From the NCBI RefSeq assembly GCF_023721715.1, contig NZ_JAMDLG010000001.1:62001-126000 (forward strand): DNA of 64,000 bases. The letters are read 5' to 3'. Below, piece by piece: positions 1 through 10,146 of the stretch. This stretch comes from Parasegetibacter sp. NRK P23 (lineage in GTDB: Bacteria; Bacteroidota; Bacteroidia; Chitinophagales; Chitinophagaceae). The notes beneath the pieces were generated by a model that was not told where the DNA came from, did no database searches, and saw only the letters and a program-made list of their open reading frames with translations. A program made the position numbers and the translations under genes. Positions within the stretch are counted from its first letter, which is position 1; each line of letters begins with the position of its first letter.

Positions 1-91
1 CGCTCATGCCGATGTATACTTTGAATTTGCCACGCCGTGATTGGCGGATCAGTTCCAAAAAATGCTGTGCGGAGGTTTCTTTTGATGGCAT
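1..91 (-). CDS. kdpD: KdpD sensor kinase, N-terminal fragment cut by window edge
   Basis: Only about 30 codons are inside the window. Read on the minus strand from the ATG at 91, the peptide begins MPSKETSAQHF and continues with RRGKFKVYIGMSA. This is the beginning of the KdpD N-terminal domain, just before its Walker-type GVGKT loop. The gene follows the porin by 59 bp and is the last visible member of the kdp locus. KdpD senses potassium limitation or turgor in known systems and phosphorylates a response regulator. Here the likely partner is the sigma-54 activator at 5984-7321, because no OmpR-type KdpE is seen; this pairing is inferred from context. The identification rests on a short sequence plus strong context. 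Confidence 0.8.
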   Translation of the reverse strand, partial: MPSKETSAQHFLELIRQSRRGKFKVYIGMS

Positions 92-150
92 AATAGTAGG
101 GTGAATAATGAGGTATAAATGGTTGTTCCCGGAGCATAAGTTGTGTACTG

Positions 151-1218
151 TCAGAATGCAACGGCTATACTGAAGTTGAGCATGCCGTTCCCTGAAACCG
201 GTTCTCCGTTCCGCTCAAAAAGCTTATCCTTCGAAGTGAATCCTCTTCCTTCCAGGCGCACAATGGCATTGGGAACCGGTGAAAAATCCATTCCAACAGA
301 ATAACCGAAGGTTTTAAAACCGCCTGGCGTGTTGGCGGCAACGATCACCCCTTTTTGGTCCGAATAATATTCTCCACGCGCATTCAGGCTCCATTGTTCA
401 TTCAGGGTATACCGCGCAATGATAACCGGGGCATACCATATTTGGAAGTCGTTGCTGCCTTTGGTACGTTGCTGCGCGCCAATATCGAAACCGGTGGTAA
501 TACTTGTTTTTCCTGATGTTACAACGGCATAAAGGTTGTGAAAATAGCGCATCAGTCGGGTAGTGTCGGGTTGGTCGGTACCGATAAATGTACTGGAATT
601 GAGTAAGGTATTGGTATTGGGTTTGAACTGCACCTGGGTGCCGAAGCTCATCAACGAATTGCTTTCTACTCTTTGGATGCGTTGCCACCCATTTAATGCC
701 AGTACGCTCAGCAGCCATTTTCCATTCGGGGTATTGTAACTGAGTTTAGCGCCGCTTTGATAATAGGGCGAATTTTCAGCGAGGATGCTCCGGGTAAGGG
801 TTGGACAATCTTTGGAGATCGCGCTTTCAAACCCGATATGGGAGGGAAATATCCCCACGTCCAGCCAGAGCTCATATTGTTTAGACAATTTCATGCCCGC
901 ATTGGCTTCGAAAACATTTTTCAGTACGCCCGGTTCCGCCGCGTAATTAGCGTTCATGTAAGTGCCTGCCGCAATGGCCAGGTTGGCCCGCACTTTATTG
1001 GTCTGATAATTGGCTTTCAGGAAAGCGAGGTTGATGTTGAATTCGTTGTGCCTGTTGTGGCTGTACAGGAAGGAAGGCTTTGTGTTGGAAGCGGGTTTGT
1101 TCAGATCGTAACTATAATAGGCCTCTACATAACCGCTTACTGAAAACCGGTTCGTGGAATCCTGTGCGTAAAGGGCGCTGCCGGCAAACAGGCAGGCAAA
1201 GAAAAGAAATGGTCTCAT
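151..1218 (-). CDS. outer-membrane porin within the kdp operon
   Basis: A 355-residue protein with a clear signal peptide (hydrophobic core FLFFACLFAGSALYAQ, cleavage after AQ). It contains alternating aromatic and hydrophobic strands and ends in FSIAVAF, a terminal-phenylalanine beta-signal typical of outer-membrane barrels. It resembles the putative porins (BBP2-like) annotated in Bacteroidota. It starts 12 bp after kdpC, so it is probably cotranscribed with the potassium pump. The inferred role is letting K+ cross the outer membrane to reach KdpFABC. The substrate is not shown by the sequence. Confidence 0.75.
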   Translation of the reverse strand: MRPFLFFACLFAGSALYAQDSTNRFSVSGYVEAYYSYDLNKPASNTKPSFLYSHNRHNEFNINLAFLKANYQTNKVRANLAIAAGTYMNANYAAEPGVLKNVFEANAGMKLSKQYELWLDVGIFPSHIGFESAISKDCPTLTRSILAENSPYYQSGAKLSYNTPNGKWLLSVLALNGWQRIQRVESNSLMSFGTQVQFKPNTNTLLNSSTFIGTDQPDTTRLMRYFHNLYAVVTSGKTSITTGFDIGAQQRTKGSNDFQIWYAPVIIARYTLNEQWSLNARGEYYSDQKGVIVAANTPGGFKTFGYSVGMDFSPVPNAIVRLEGRGFTSKDKLFERNGEPVSGNGMLNFSIAVAF

Positions 1219-1230
1219 TGGGGAATTGAT

Positions 1231-1794
1231 TTATTGAATTTGATCCAGTGCGATGTTGAGTTGCAATACATTGATGGTGGGGGTTCCAAACAGGTTGAAC
1301 AACGGAGCTTGGGTATGTTTTTTCACCAGTTCCGTGATCGTTTTTTCCGGGATATCTCTTGCCGTGGCTACTCTTTTCACCTGTACCAGGGCCGAAGCGG
1401 GGGAGATGTGAGGATCCAGTCCGCTTCCCGAAGCGGTAACCAGTTCCGAAGGAATTTCGTTCACACGGATACCGGGATTATGGGCCAGGAAAGTGTCGAT
1501 TCTTTCCTGCACTGTTTTCAGGTAGTCGGGGTTCGATGGGCCTTTGTTGGAACCACCGGAACCGGCTGCATTGTAATTTACGGCTGAAGGCCTTCCGTGG
1601 AAATACCGGTCCTGCCGGAATTGCTGACCGATATTCGCGTAGCCGACGGTTAGGCCATTGTTTTGGATGGTTGCGCCATTACCTTTTCCCGGTGCCAGCA
1701 GGGCGATGCCGGAGATCAACAGCGGATAAAGTACGGAACAGATCAATATAAGCACAATGGTTAATTTTATGGAGGGAAGCAAATACTTTTTCAC
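1231..1794 (-). CDS. kdpC: KdpC subunit of the K+-transporting ATPase
   Basis: 187 residues with one N-terminal membrane helix (about residues 9-32) followed by the periplasmic KdpC domain. Visible family hallmarks are GQQFRQDRYFHGRPSA (the FxGRPS motif), SNPDYLKTVQERI and SGSGLDPHISPASAL. KdpC stabilises the complex and is thought to support ligand binding by KdpA and KdpB. Length is normal for the family. It lies 18 bp downstream of kdpB and 12 bp upstream of the porin, which indicates one operon. Confidence 0.97.
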   Translation of the reverse strand: MKKYLLPSIKLTIVLILICSVLYPLLISGIALLAPGKGNGATIQNNGLTVGYANIGQQFRQDRYFHGRPSAVNYNAAGSGGSNKGPSNPDYLKTVQERIDTFLAHNPGIRVNEIPSELVTASGSGLDPHISPASALVQVKRVATARDIPEKTITELVKKHTQAPLFNLFGTPTINVLQLNIALDQIQ

Positions 1795-1812
1795 TTGCTG
1801 ATGTTTTAATTG

Positions 1813-3861
1813 TTAGATAAATAAGGAAAGGAACAGGTCGATGAGTTTGATGCCGATGAAGGGGATCACCATACCGCCAAGTCCGTACACCAGCAGGTTC
1901 CGTCTCAGCAGGGCGCTTGCGCCGATCGGTTTATAGGCCACACCTTTTAAGGCCAGCGGGATCAGCGCCGGAATGATGAGCGCATTAAATATGACCGCGG
2001 AGAGGATGGCGCTTTCCGGGCTGTTGAGCCGCATGATGTTGAGTCCCTGTAAAGCGGGTATGGAAGCGATGAACAGGGCCGGAACGATGGCGAAGTATTT
2101 GGCCACGTCGTTGGCGATGGAAAAAGTGGTGAGGGTACCGCGGGTCATCAGGAGTTGTTTCCCGATTTCCACGATCTCAATGAGTTTGGTGGGGTCATTA
2201 TCGAGGTCCACCATGTTGCCCGCTTCTTTGGCGGCCTGGGTTCCGCTGTTCATGGCAACGCCCACATCGGCCTGCGCGAGTGCCGGCGCATCGTTGGTAC
2301 CGTCGCCCATCATCGCGACCAGTTTTCCGGCTTCCTGTTCTTTCCGGATATAGATCATTTTATCTTCCGGTCTGGCTTCCGCGATAAAATCATCCACACC
2401 CGCTTTTTCTGCGATGTATTTTGCGGTGAGGGGATTATCACCGGTAACCATCACCGTTTTTACACCCATTCTGCGCAGCCTTTCAAACCGTTCTGTGATA
2501 CCAGGTTTTATGATGTCCTGTAATTCTATGACACCGATCACCTCGTTGTTCCGGCTCACCACAAGTGGTGTTCCACCATTCGATGATATTGCTTTTACTT
2601 TTTCTTCGGTTTCAACCGGGAATCCGTTTCCTGATTGTATGGCCTGCTTCCTGATGGCATCGAAAGCGCCTTTCCTGATTTGGGTGCCCGCGAAGTCGAT
2701 ACCGCTGCTCCTGGTTTCTGCCGTGAAGGGAATAAAGCGCGCATCCTCTTTGCGCAGCGTGCTGGTTTTTACACCCGCAGATTGTGCGAGTTCCACGATT
2801 GATTTGCCTTCGGGGGTTTCATCGGCGAGTGAAGAAAGCGCGCAGGCCTCCATGAAATCAGTTTCGGTAATGCCGTTTACGGGCCAGAAGTGAGTGGCCT
2901 TTCTGTTCCCGATGGTGATGGTGCCGGTTTTGTCGAGCAGCAAGGTATCGATATCCCCGGCGGTTTCCACGGCCTTACCACTTTTGGTGATCACGTTGGC
3001 ACGAAGCGCCCTGTCCATACCGGCGATGCCGATGGCGCTCAGTAATCCACCGATGGTGGTGGGGATCAGGCATACAAACAACGATACAAAGGCTGCTATG
3101 GTGATGGGCGTTTGCGCATAGTCGCCGAAAGGTTTCAGCGTCACGCAAACGATGATAAATACGAGGGTGAAGCTGGCGAGCAGGATGGTAAGCGCGATCT
3201 CATTGGGTGTTTTCTGCCTGCTGGCACCTTCCACCAGGGCGATCATTTTATCGAGAAAACTTTCGCCGGGATCGGTGGTTACACGCACTTTGATATGGTC
3301 GCTCAATACCTTGGTGCCGCCAGTTACTGAGGACTTGTCGCCGCCCGCTTCGCGGATCACGGGAGCGGATTCTCCCGTAATGGCCGATTCATCAATGGTG
3401 GCCAGTCCTTCGATGATTTCTCCATCCATCGGGATGATGTCTCCCGCTTCACAGATGAATACGTCTCCTTTCCGAAGTGAAGAGGAGGGAACCGTCTTCA
3501 CTTCATCGGTGTACATTTCACCGACGGGGAACACTTTTTTGGCCGGTGTTTCCTCCCGTGTTTTCCGCAGGCTTTCGGCCTGGGCCTTTCCTCTCGCTTC
3601 AGCGATGGCCTCCGCGAAATTGGCGAACAGAAGGGTGAGGAAGAGCACAATGAATACGGCCAGGTTGTAGCCGAAGGAACCTTGTGTGGTATCGCCTGTA
3701 AAGCCACTGTAGCAGGTCACAAACAGCATAATGGCGGTACCTATTTCTACGGTGAACATCACCGGATTCCGGAACATCAGCGCGGGGGATAATTTAATGA
3801 AGGCCTGTTTGAGCGCGGTACTTACCAGCGAAGACTCCAACAGTTTATGTTGCTTTTGCAT
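1813..3861 (-). CDS. kdpB: KdpB, P-type ATPase subunit of the K+ pump
   Basis: 682 residues, full length. It carries the actuator TGES motif (residues 162-165), the phosphorylation motif DKTGTIT with Asp310, TGDNPLTA and the hinge [11 protein letters not shown]. Several membrane helices are recognisable at about 35-52, 66-83, 225-245 and 252-285, with more at the C-terminus. KdpB hydrolyses ATP to drive K+ uptake through KdpA. In E. coli the serine of the TGES motif is an inhibitory phosphorylation site, and it is present here (Ser165). It lies 24 bp downstream of kdpA. Confidence 0.98.
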   Translation of the reverse strand: MQKQHKLLESSLVSTALKQAFIKLSPALMFRNPVMFTVEIGTAIMLFVTCYSGFTGDTTQGSFGYNLAVFIVLFLTLLFANFAEAIAEARGKAQAESLRKTREETPAKKVFPVGEMYTDEVKTVPSSSLRKGDVFICEAGDIIPMDGEIIEGLATIDESAITGESAPVIREAGGDKSSVTGGTKVLSDHIKVRVTTDPGESFLDKMIALVEGASRQKTPNEIALTILLASFTLVFIIVCVTLKPFGDYAQTPITIAAFVSLFVCLIPTTIGGLLSAIGIAGMDRALRANVITKSGKAVETAGDIDTLLLDKTGTITIGNRKATHFWPVNGITETDFMEACALSSLADETPEGKSIVELAQSAGVKTSTLRKEDARFIPFTAETRSSGIDFAGTQIRKGAFDAIRKQAIQSGNGFPVETEEKVKAISSNGGTPLVVSRNNEVIGVIELQDIIKPGITERFERLRRMGVKTVMVTGDNPLTAKYIAEKAGVDDFIAEARPEDKMIYIRKEQEAGKLVAMMGDGTNDAPALAQADVGVAMNSGTQAAKEAGNMVDLDNDPTKLIEIVEIGKQLLMTRGTLTTFSIANDVAKYFAIVPALFIASIPALQGLNIMRLNSPESAILSAVIFNALIIPALIPLALKGVAYKPIGASALLRRNLLVYGLGGMVIPFIGIKLIDLFLSLFI

Positions 3862-3885
3862 GGTGTTATTATTGAGAAAAAGTGG

Positions 3886-5598
3886 TTAATTCAGTTGGAA
3901 AAATTCAGCTATCGGACCTAGCGTGAGCGCGGGGAAAAACGCCAGTGCCGCGAGGACCATGATCACGGCATAGGTCATGATTCCGAAGGTGGCCGTGTCC
4001 GCTTTCAGCGTCCCGGCTGATTCAGGAATGTATTTTTTCTTTGCCAGCAGTCCGGCGATGGCCACCGGTCCGATAATGGGGATGAACCTTCCGAAAAGCA
4101 TCACCAGCCCCGTGCTTATGTTCCAGAAGATATTGTTGTCGCCAAGCCCCTCGAACCCGGAACCATTGTTGGCCGAAGCCGAAGTGTATTCATACAGCAT
4201 TTCTGAGAATCCATGACTGCCCGGGTTATTCAACCAGTTGGCCGGTTGTACGGACCAATTGATTTGCGGGTGATGCACGGCGAAATAAGCGGACAGCGCG
4301 GTTCCAATCAGTACCAGGAACGGGTGTAATAACGCGATGAGCGCCGCTATTTTCACCTCCCGTGCTTCTACTTTTCTACCAAGAAATTCCGGTGTTCTCC
4401 CCACCATCAATCCGGAAATAAACACCGCGATGATGAGGAAGATAAAGTAGTTCAGCAATCCAACACCTTTACCGCCGTAAAAGCAGTTCGTCATCATGCC
4501 GAGCATTTGCATGGCGGCGGAAAGGGGCATGGAGCTGTCATGCATTGAATTGACGGAACCTGTTGATATGATGGTGGTCATGACCTGCCAGTAAGCGGAG
4601 GCGGCAACGCCGAAGCGCACCTCTTTGCCTTCCATCGCGGTGGAATCAGAAAGTCCGAGCTGGTGGAAAGCCGGGTTGCCGTTCAGTTCACTCAACATGT
4701 TCGGAACCATGAAGGTGAGCATGCCCAGCGTCATTACACCGAATATCACATAGCCAAGTTTCTTCCGGCGTATGTAGAAGCCGAAGGCGAAAATAAGCGC
4801 CATGGGAAGGACCACCTGGGCGATCACTTCCGCCATATTCGTAAGATAGTTGGGGTTCTCCAACGGGTGCGCCGAGTTTACGCCGAACCAGCCGCCCCCA
4901 TTGGTGCCGAGGTGTTTGATCGCGATCATACCGGCTGCCGGGCCTCGGGAAACCTGTACCTTGTCTCCTTCCAATGTGGTGATGCTGTCTTTGCCGGCGA
5001 AGCTGGCCGGTGTGCCGTTGAATACCAGCAATGTGGCCAGTACGATGGAAAGCGGCAGCAGTATACGGGTGATGGTGCGCGTGAAAAAGAAATAGAAATT
5101 ACCCAGTTTTTCCGTCGTTCTTCCCGCGAATGCACGGAACAACACAGCTACTGCGGCTACGCCTGTGGCGGCGGAAACAAACTGTAGAAAAGTGATCACC
5201 ATCAGCTGTGTAAAATAGGTAAGGCCCGATTCACCCGAGTAGTGTTGGAGGTTACAATTCACCAGGAAACTGATGGCTGTGTTGAAGGAAAGATCAGGGG
5301 ACATACCAGGATTTCTGTCGGGGTTTAAAGGAAGTTGCCCCTGGAACAACAACAGGAAGAAGGCATACACCAGCCATACCAGGTTGATGGAGAGCAGGGC
5401 CGCGAGGTGTTGCTTCCAGTTCATTTCCCGGTTCGGATCAATGCCTGAGACACGGTAGATGAACTTTTCTAAGGGCAGCATGAAATCAGAGATGGTCCTT
5501 TCCCCGTGGAAAACTTTCGAAATGTATTTACCCAGTGGAAAAGCCAAGAGTACACTCAGGAAAAAACAGAGCAGTACGCCGTATAATTCGGTTCGCAT
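3886..5598 (-). CDS. kdpA: KdpA, K+-channel-like subunit of the K+ pump
   Basis: 570 residues, highly hydrophobic, belonging to the superfamily of K+ transporters. The selectivity-filter stretch TNGGGWFGVNSAHP is present, as are the family segments NREMNWKQHLAALL and GRTPEFLGRKVEAREVK. KdpA selects and conducts K+ across the inner membrane and passes it to KdpB. It starts 16 bp after the stop codon of kdpF. Length and motifs are complete, so the pump should be functional. Confidence 0.98.
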   Translation of the reverse strand: MRTELYGVLLCFFLSVLLAFPLGKYISKVFHGERTISDFMLPLEKFIYRVSGIDPNREMNWKQHLAALLSINLVWLVYAFFLLLFQGQLPLNPDRNPGMSPDLSFNTAISFLVNCNLQHYSGESGLTYFTQLMVITFLQFVSAATGVAAVAVLFRAFAGRTTEKLGNFYFFFTRTITRILLPLSIVLATLLVFNGTPASFAGKDSITTLEGDKVQVSRGPAAGMIAIKHLGTNGGGWFGVNSAHPLENPNYLTNMAEVIAQVVLPMALIFAFGFYIRRKKLGYVIFGVMTLGMLTFMVPNMLSELNGNPAFHQLGLSDSTAMEGKEVRFGVAASAYWQVMTTIISTGSVNSMHDSSMPLSAAMQMLGMMTNCFYGGKGVGLLNYFIFLIIAVFISGLMVGRTPEFLGRKVEAREVKIAALIALLHPFLVLIGTALSAYFAVHHPQINWSVQPANWLNNPGSHGFSEMLYEYTSASANNGSGFEGLGDNNIFWNISTGLVMLFGRFIPIIGPVAIAGLLAKKKYIPESAGTLKADTATFGIMTYAVIMVLAALAFFPALTLGPIAEFFQLN

Positions 5599-5614
5599 GT
5601 TCGGTGTTTTAAGG

Positions 5615-5695
5615 TTAGAATTTTTCTGGTTTCAGCAACACGTAAACCAGGTAGATAAAAACAAGGATCGATACGATCAGTAATACCGTCATCAT
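5615..5695 (-). CDS. kdpF: KdpF small membrane subunit
   Basis: A 26-codon ORF translating to MMTVLLIVSILVFIYLVYVL followed by LKPEKF. It is a single membrane helix with the YLVYVLLKPEKF ending seen in KdpF (Y-x-L-x-x-P-E-x-F). KdpF is a lipid-like stabiliser of the KdpABC complex. It lies directly upstream of kdpA, as in other bacteria. Either of two adjacent ATG codons could start it. Confidence 0.92.
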   Translation of the reverse strand: MMTVLLIVSILVFIYLVYVLLKPEKF

Positions 5696-5712
5696 GGTGT
5701 TAAAATTGAAGG

Positions 5713-5796
5713 TTAGATGTTTTCGAAAAAGCTGATGCATTTGAAGAGGAGCCAGAAGCCCAAAAGGCAGGTGAGCAATAGTGTGATGGTGAGCAT
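5713..5796 (-). CDS. 27-residue membrane micro-protein upstream of kdpF
   Basis: An ATG-initiated ORF of 27 codons. It encodes a hydrophobic segment (MLTITLLLTCLLGFWLLFKC) followed by a short amphipathic tail ISFFENI and a TAA stop. It ends 17 bp before kdpF and is the first ORF after the predicted sigma-54 promoter at 5815-5830. One transmembrane helix with a C-terminal acidic/aromatic tail is all that can be seen. It may be a second small pump subunit or a leader peptide. I do not recognise a named family and coding is inferred from position and composition. Confidence 0.6.
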   Translation of the reverse strand: MLTITLLLTCLLGFWLLFKCISFFENI

Positions 5797-5814
5797 AATG
5801 TTTATTTTGATTTA

Positions 5815-5830
5815 CGCAGCGTATCAGCCA
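5815..5830 (-). promoter_or_regulatory. predicted sigma-54 (-24/-12) promoter of the kdp operon
   Basis: On the minus strand the sequence is TGGCTGATACGCTGCG. GG and GC are separated by exactly 10 bp, as required for the -24/-12 elements (consensus TGGCAC-N5-TTGC). It lies about 20 bp upstream of the first kdp ORF and downstream of the gene for a sigma-54 activator, so the match agrees with context. Transcription would start near 5804. Assignment is by eye. Confidence 0.6.
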
Positions 5831-5930
5831 AATGGCATACCTGTTTGGCGTATCCAAAATGAGATTTTCATGTAATCCAATACAGATAAGGACTTGAGGA
5901 CTTATTCCTGCTCAGGTATCCATGCGCCGG

Positions 5931-5964
5931 AAAATAAAAACCCTCTCAAAATGAGAGGGTTTTA
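5931..5964 (-). terminator. intrinsic terminator of the sigma-54 activator gene
   Basis: The arms CCCTCTC (5941-5947) and GAGAGGG (5953-5959) form a perfect 7-bp stem with a 5-nt loop. The flanking A/T runs extend it and give a U-rich tail on the minus strand. It lies 20 bp after the activator stop codon and separates that gene from the kdp promoter. Confidence 0.85.
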
Positions 5965-5983
5965 TCAAAATGATGCGGTCGGT

Positions 5984-7321
<1,338 letters not shown>

Positions 7322-7338
7322 GGGTGTTGTATATTTTT

Positions 7339-7346
7339 CAAAGCTA
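7339..7346 (-). promoter_or_regulatory. -7 promoter element for the sigma-54 activator gene
   Basis: TAGCTTTG on the minus strand matches the Bacteroidota housekeeping -7 consensus TAnnTTTG. It lies 17 bp upstream of the activator ATG. No clear TTG at -33 is seen. Confidence 0.5.
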
Positions 7347-7399
7347 GTAATTTACTGTTCAGCGGGATGGTATAAGTGTAATTTTCTTACATTCGCAAT

Positions 7400-8089
7400 A
7401 TGTCTGAAGCAATCTTATACCTGAAAAAGGCCAATATATACCAGGGGAAATCACTGATCCTGGAAGATGTGAATATTTCGATCGGTCGTGGAGAATTCGT
7501 GTACCTCGTGGGAAAAACCGGATCCGGTAAATCTTCCTTGTTGAAAACACTGTATGGCGATCTCACCCTTAAGGAAGGAGAAGGCCAGGTAGTGGGTTTC
7601 GATCTCCGGAAAATGGACTGGAAAAAAGTGCCCTTCCTCCGCAGGAACCTGGGCGTGGTATTCCAGGATTTCCAGTTGCTCACCGATCGAAACGTGAACG
7701 ATAACCTGAAGTTCGTGCTGCGCGCTACCGGGTGGACCGATGATAAACTGATGAACGAAAAGATCGCCGACGTGCTGGATAAAGTGGGCCTCAAATCGAA
7801 AGGCTTTAAAATGCCCTTCGAAATGAGTGGCGGCGAACAACAAAGGGTGGACATCGCCCGCGCGCTCCTCAATTCCCCTAAACTTATCCTGGCCGATGAG
7901 CCTACGGGTAACCTCGATCCGGAAACTTCCGACGAGATCATGCAGCTGCTTTTCCATATCGCGAAAGATTATGGAACCGCCATCATCATGGCCACACACG
8001 ATTATATGGTGATCAATAAGTATCCGGCGAGAACGTTGCGTACCGAACGCGGCAAGGTGATCGACAATGCATCTATAACCATGTTATGA
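7400..8089 (+). CDS. ftsE: FtsE-like ABC ATPase
   Basis: 229 residues forming a single ABC ATPase domain. Walker A is GKTGSGKSS (38-46), the Q-loop VFQDFQLL, the signature MSGGEQQRVDIARAL, and Walker B LILADEPTGN. Length and sequence fit FtsE, which with FtsX controls septal peptidoglycan hydrolases at the divisome. The FtsX partner is not adjacent, so LolD-like or other small exporters remain possible. Its TGA overlaps the ATG of the following GT2 gene (ATGA), which implies coupled translation. Confidence 0.85.
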   Translation: MSEAILYLKKANIYQGKSLILEDVNISIGRGEFVYLVGKTGSGKSSLLKTLYGDLTLKEGEGQVVGFDLRKMDWKKVPFLRRNLGVVFQDFQLLTDRNVNDNLKFVLRATGWTDDKLMNEKIADVLDKVGLKSKGFKMPFEMSGGEQQRVDIARALLNSPKLILADEPTGNLDPETSDEIMQLLFHIAKDYGTAIIMATHDYMVINKYPARTLRTERGKVIDNASITML

Positions 8090-8973
8090 TCTCCGTTTGC
8101 ATCCCGGTTTTCAACAGGGATATTGCCGGGCTGGTTGAACAACTCCGGCCAGGTCTGCAAACCGCTGGTGTGCCGGTTGAGTTGATCGTCGCTGAAGATG
8201 GAAGTTGCGATAAAGAGCTGGTAGCGAAAAATAAGGCGGCGGTGCAGAACGTGGATGGCATATTCATAGTGTATGCTGAAAACCTGGGCAGAAGCCAGAT
8301 CCGGAAAGAAATTGCCCAAAAAGCATCCTTCCCTTTTCTTCTCTTTATTGATGCGGACTGCGTTCCTGAAAATGAAGGCTTTATTGCGATGTACGTAAAG
8401 TCTCTTCCCGCTGATGTAGTTTGCGGTGGGTTGTTGTACCATACGATGCCCGAAGCACCGGCGCTGCAACTGCATTGGAGGTATGGTACGCAAAGAGAGG
8501 TGCCCGCAGCAAAACATGGGTTACTTACTTCCAATTTTTGTGTCCGGAAAGAACTGATGATTCAGGTGCCCGACCTGCAACTTCCTAAGGGATACGGGCA
8601 TGAAGACAGCTGGATGGAGGCCTGGCTTCGTTCGCAAGGCGCTACATTTCATTTTATAAACAATCCCGTGTACCATCTTGGGCTTAAAAAAGCCGACACC
8701 TTTTTACGGCACCAGGAAGATGCGGTGGAGAACCTGCTCTTCCTGTGTGGGCAGAAGAATGAGGCCGCTGCGTTTCTTTTCAAAAACTCTTCCCTGTTGC
8801 AACTGCTAAAAAAGTTTGAACGGCTTCGACTTACCGGCGCCTTCTCGTTTTTATACCAAAGAAGGGGTAAAGCCTTACGCGAAAAACTTACGAGGGAAAA
8901 CCTTTCATTGTATTGGCTGGACCTTTATAAACTTGGTTATGCCGCCTGGCTCCTTAAGCAGTCGCGGCGGTAG
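8086..8973 (+). CDS. family 2 glycosyltransferase
   Basis: 295 residues with a GT-A fold start (ISVCIPVFNRD). Asp and Glu lie in VELIVAEDGS and the metal-binding DxD-type motif is in LLFIDADCVPE. The acceptor region includes KGYGHEDSWMEAWL, a GxEDxE-like motif. It is a cytoplasmic glycosyltransferase of unknown sugar specificity and probably acts on a surface glycan, because the neighbouring minus-strand operon is glycan-related. It overlaps ftsE by 4 bp. Its last 20 bp overlap the 3' end of the convergent gene at 8954. Confidence 0.88.
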   Translation: MISVCIPVFNRDIAGLVEQLRPGLQTAGVPVELIVAEDGSCDKELVAKNKAAVQNVDGIFIVYAENLGRSQIRKEIAQKASFPFLLFIDADCVPENEGFIAMYVKSLPADVVCGGLLYHTMPEAPALQLHWRYGTQREVPAAKHGLLTSNFCVRKELMIQVPDLQLPKGYGHEDSWMEAWLRSQGATFHFINNPVYHLGLKKADTFLRHQEDAVENLLFLCGQKNEAAAFLFKNSSLLQLLKKFERLRLTGAFSFLYQRRGKALREKLTRENLSLYWLDLYKLGYAAWLLKQSRR

Positions 8974-10123
8974 AAAGTTGTGCTACAAACTGCTTCGCTC
9001 TCTGATCGGAATCATTGAGTGTAACGAAATACTTGTTCCGAAGCGCTATGGCCTCCTCGTGAAACGGGACCTCAAAAAGACTTTTCATCAGTGTTCTTGC
9101 GTCAGCCGCATTTTCAATGTGGTGACAACTTTCCTTAACCAGCGGGCAGGCATAACCATCTCCATAATACAGGCAATGCCGGCCATATAATAAGGCGTTG
9201 TAAATTTCCGATTTCAGGCCCGTTTCAGAAAGAAAGGGCAGGAGCTGAATGTGTGATTTACGGATCAGGTCAATCACTTCTTCTTCAGAAGGGGATTCCA
9301 CCAGACAAGCCAGTTCATTGCGTTCCACCAGTTTTTTGAGCGAAGAGGAGGGTGCCTTCCCGGCCAGCACAAAAGGGAGAGAACTGTGTTCAAATACTTC
9401 CTGCAACAGCCAAATAGCGGAACGTTCATGTTCGGGGAGTGAAAAATCGCCGAAGTAAAAGCAATAATTTCCTGTTCCGGGATTGCTTTCGCATACTTTA
9501 GGCTGAAGCAACATCGGAAACAAAACAGATACAGCGTTCAATTCATTAACGAGATAGTCATGGTCTTTCTGGTGGAGTGCCAGGAAAGAGCAATTGGATG
9601 CTAAATGTTTTTCGTATTGGGTAATCCTGCGTGATTCGTTAAAGTGAAAAAGTTTTTTTCCAAGGCCGTTGCTGAATGACCCTGTTTCTTTTGCCTGAAC
9701 ATTGGGTATGCCCAGCAGTCGCACATAGGTATGCGGTCTGGTACGCCATCCCGGTTGCAGCAACACGCCTGTGCTTTCCCAGTTGTAAAATACCACAGGG
9801 CCATCGTGTATGCGCAGGCGTTCTTCGAGCAAAGGATGTGTTCTCGCCGCAACTTCATAGGGTACTCCGAATGCTACCGCCTTATGGCCCGAACAGATTG
9901 GATAATGATAAATTGCGGCACATAGGGTATGTATACTTTCACTTACAGGATTTTCTCCAAAAAGATGCAGCACAATCGAAATGTCTTTTCCTCCAAGCGC
10001 TTCGAGTTCGAAGCGCAAAAAACTTCCAAGACCGTAAAAACTGTGTTCAACGGAGTCCGGACAAACAATATGTATTTCCTTTTTCACAATTTCTATAACA
10101 GCAATGCTACACTTTTCGTTCAT
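8954..10123 (-). CDS. putative GT-B type glycosyltransferase
   Basis: 389 residues. I do not recognise a specific family. A C-terminal half with FAFxL/GK-like segments (FVLAGKAPSSSLKKLVE, SPSEEEVIDLIRKSHIQLLPF) resembles the nucleotide-sugar domain of GT4-type enzymes. The N-terminal half has HIVCPDSVEHSFYGLGSFLRF, consistent with a first Rossmann-like domain. It is the last gene of the minus-strand cluster, 23 bp after the GT4-like gene, so a sugar transfer role in the same pathway is inferred. Its 3' end overlaps the convergent GT2 gene by 20 bp. Confidence 0.6.
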   Translation of the reverse strand: MNEKCSIAVIEIVKKEIHIVCPDSVEHSFYGLGSFLRFELEALGGKDISIVLHLFGENPVSESIHTLCAAIYHYPICSGHKAVAFGVPYEVAARTHPLLEERLRIHDGPVVFYNWESTGVLLQPGWRTRPHTYVRLLGIPNVQAKETGSFSNGLGKKLFHFNESRRITQYEKHLASNCSFLALHQKDHDYLVNELNAVSVLFPMLLQPKVCESNPGTGNYCFYFGDFSLPEHERSAIWLLQEVFEHSSLPFVLAGKAPSSSLKKLVERNELACLVESPSEEEVIDLIRKSHIQLLPFLSETGLKSEIYNALLYGRHCLYYGDGYACPLVKESCHHIENAADARTLMKSLFEVPFHEEAIALRNKYFVTLNDSDQRAKQFVAQLSTAATA

Positions 10124-10146
10124 TTTAAAAAACTATGGCGGGGATA

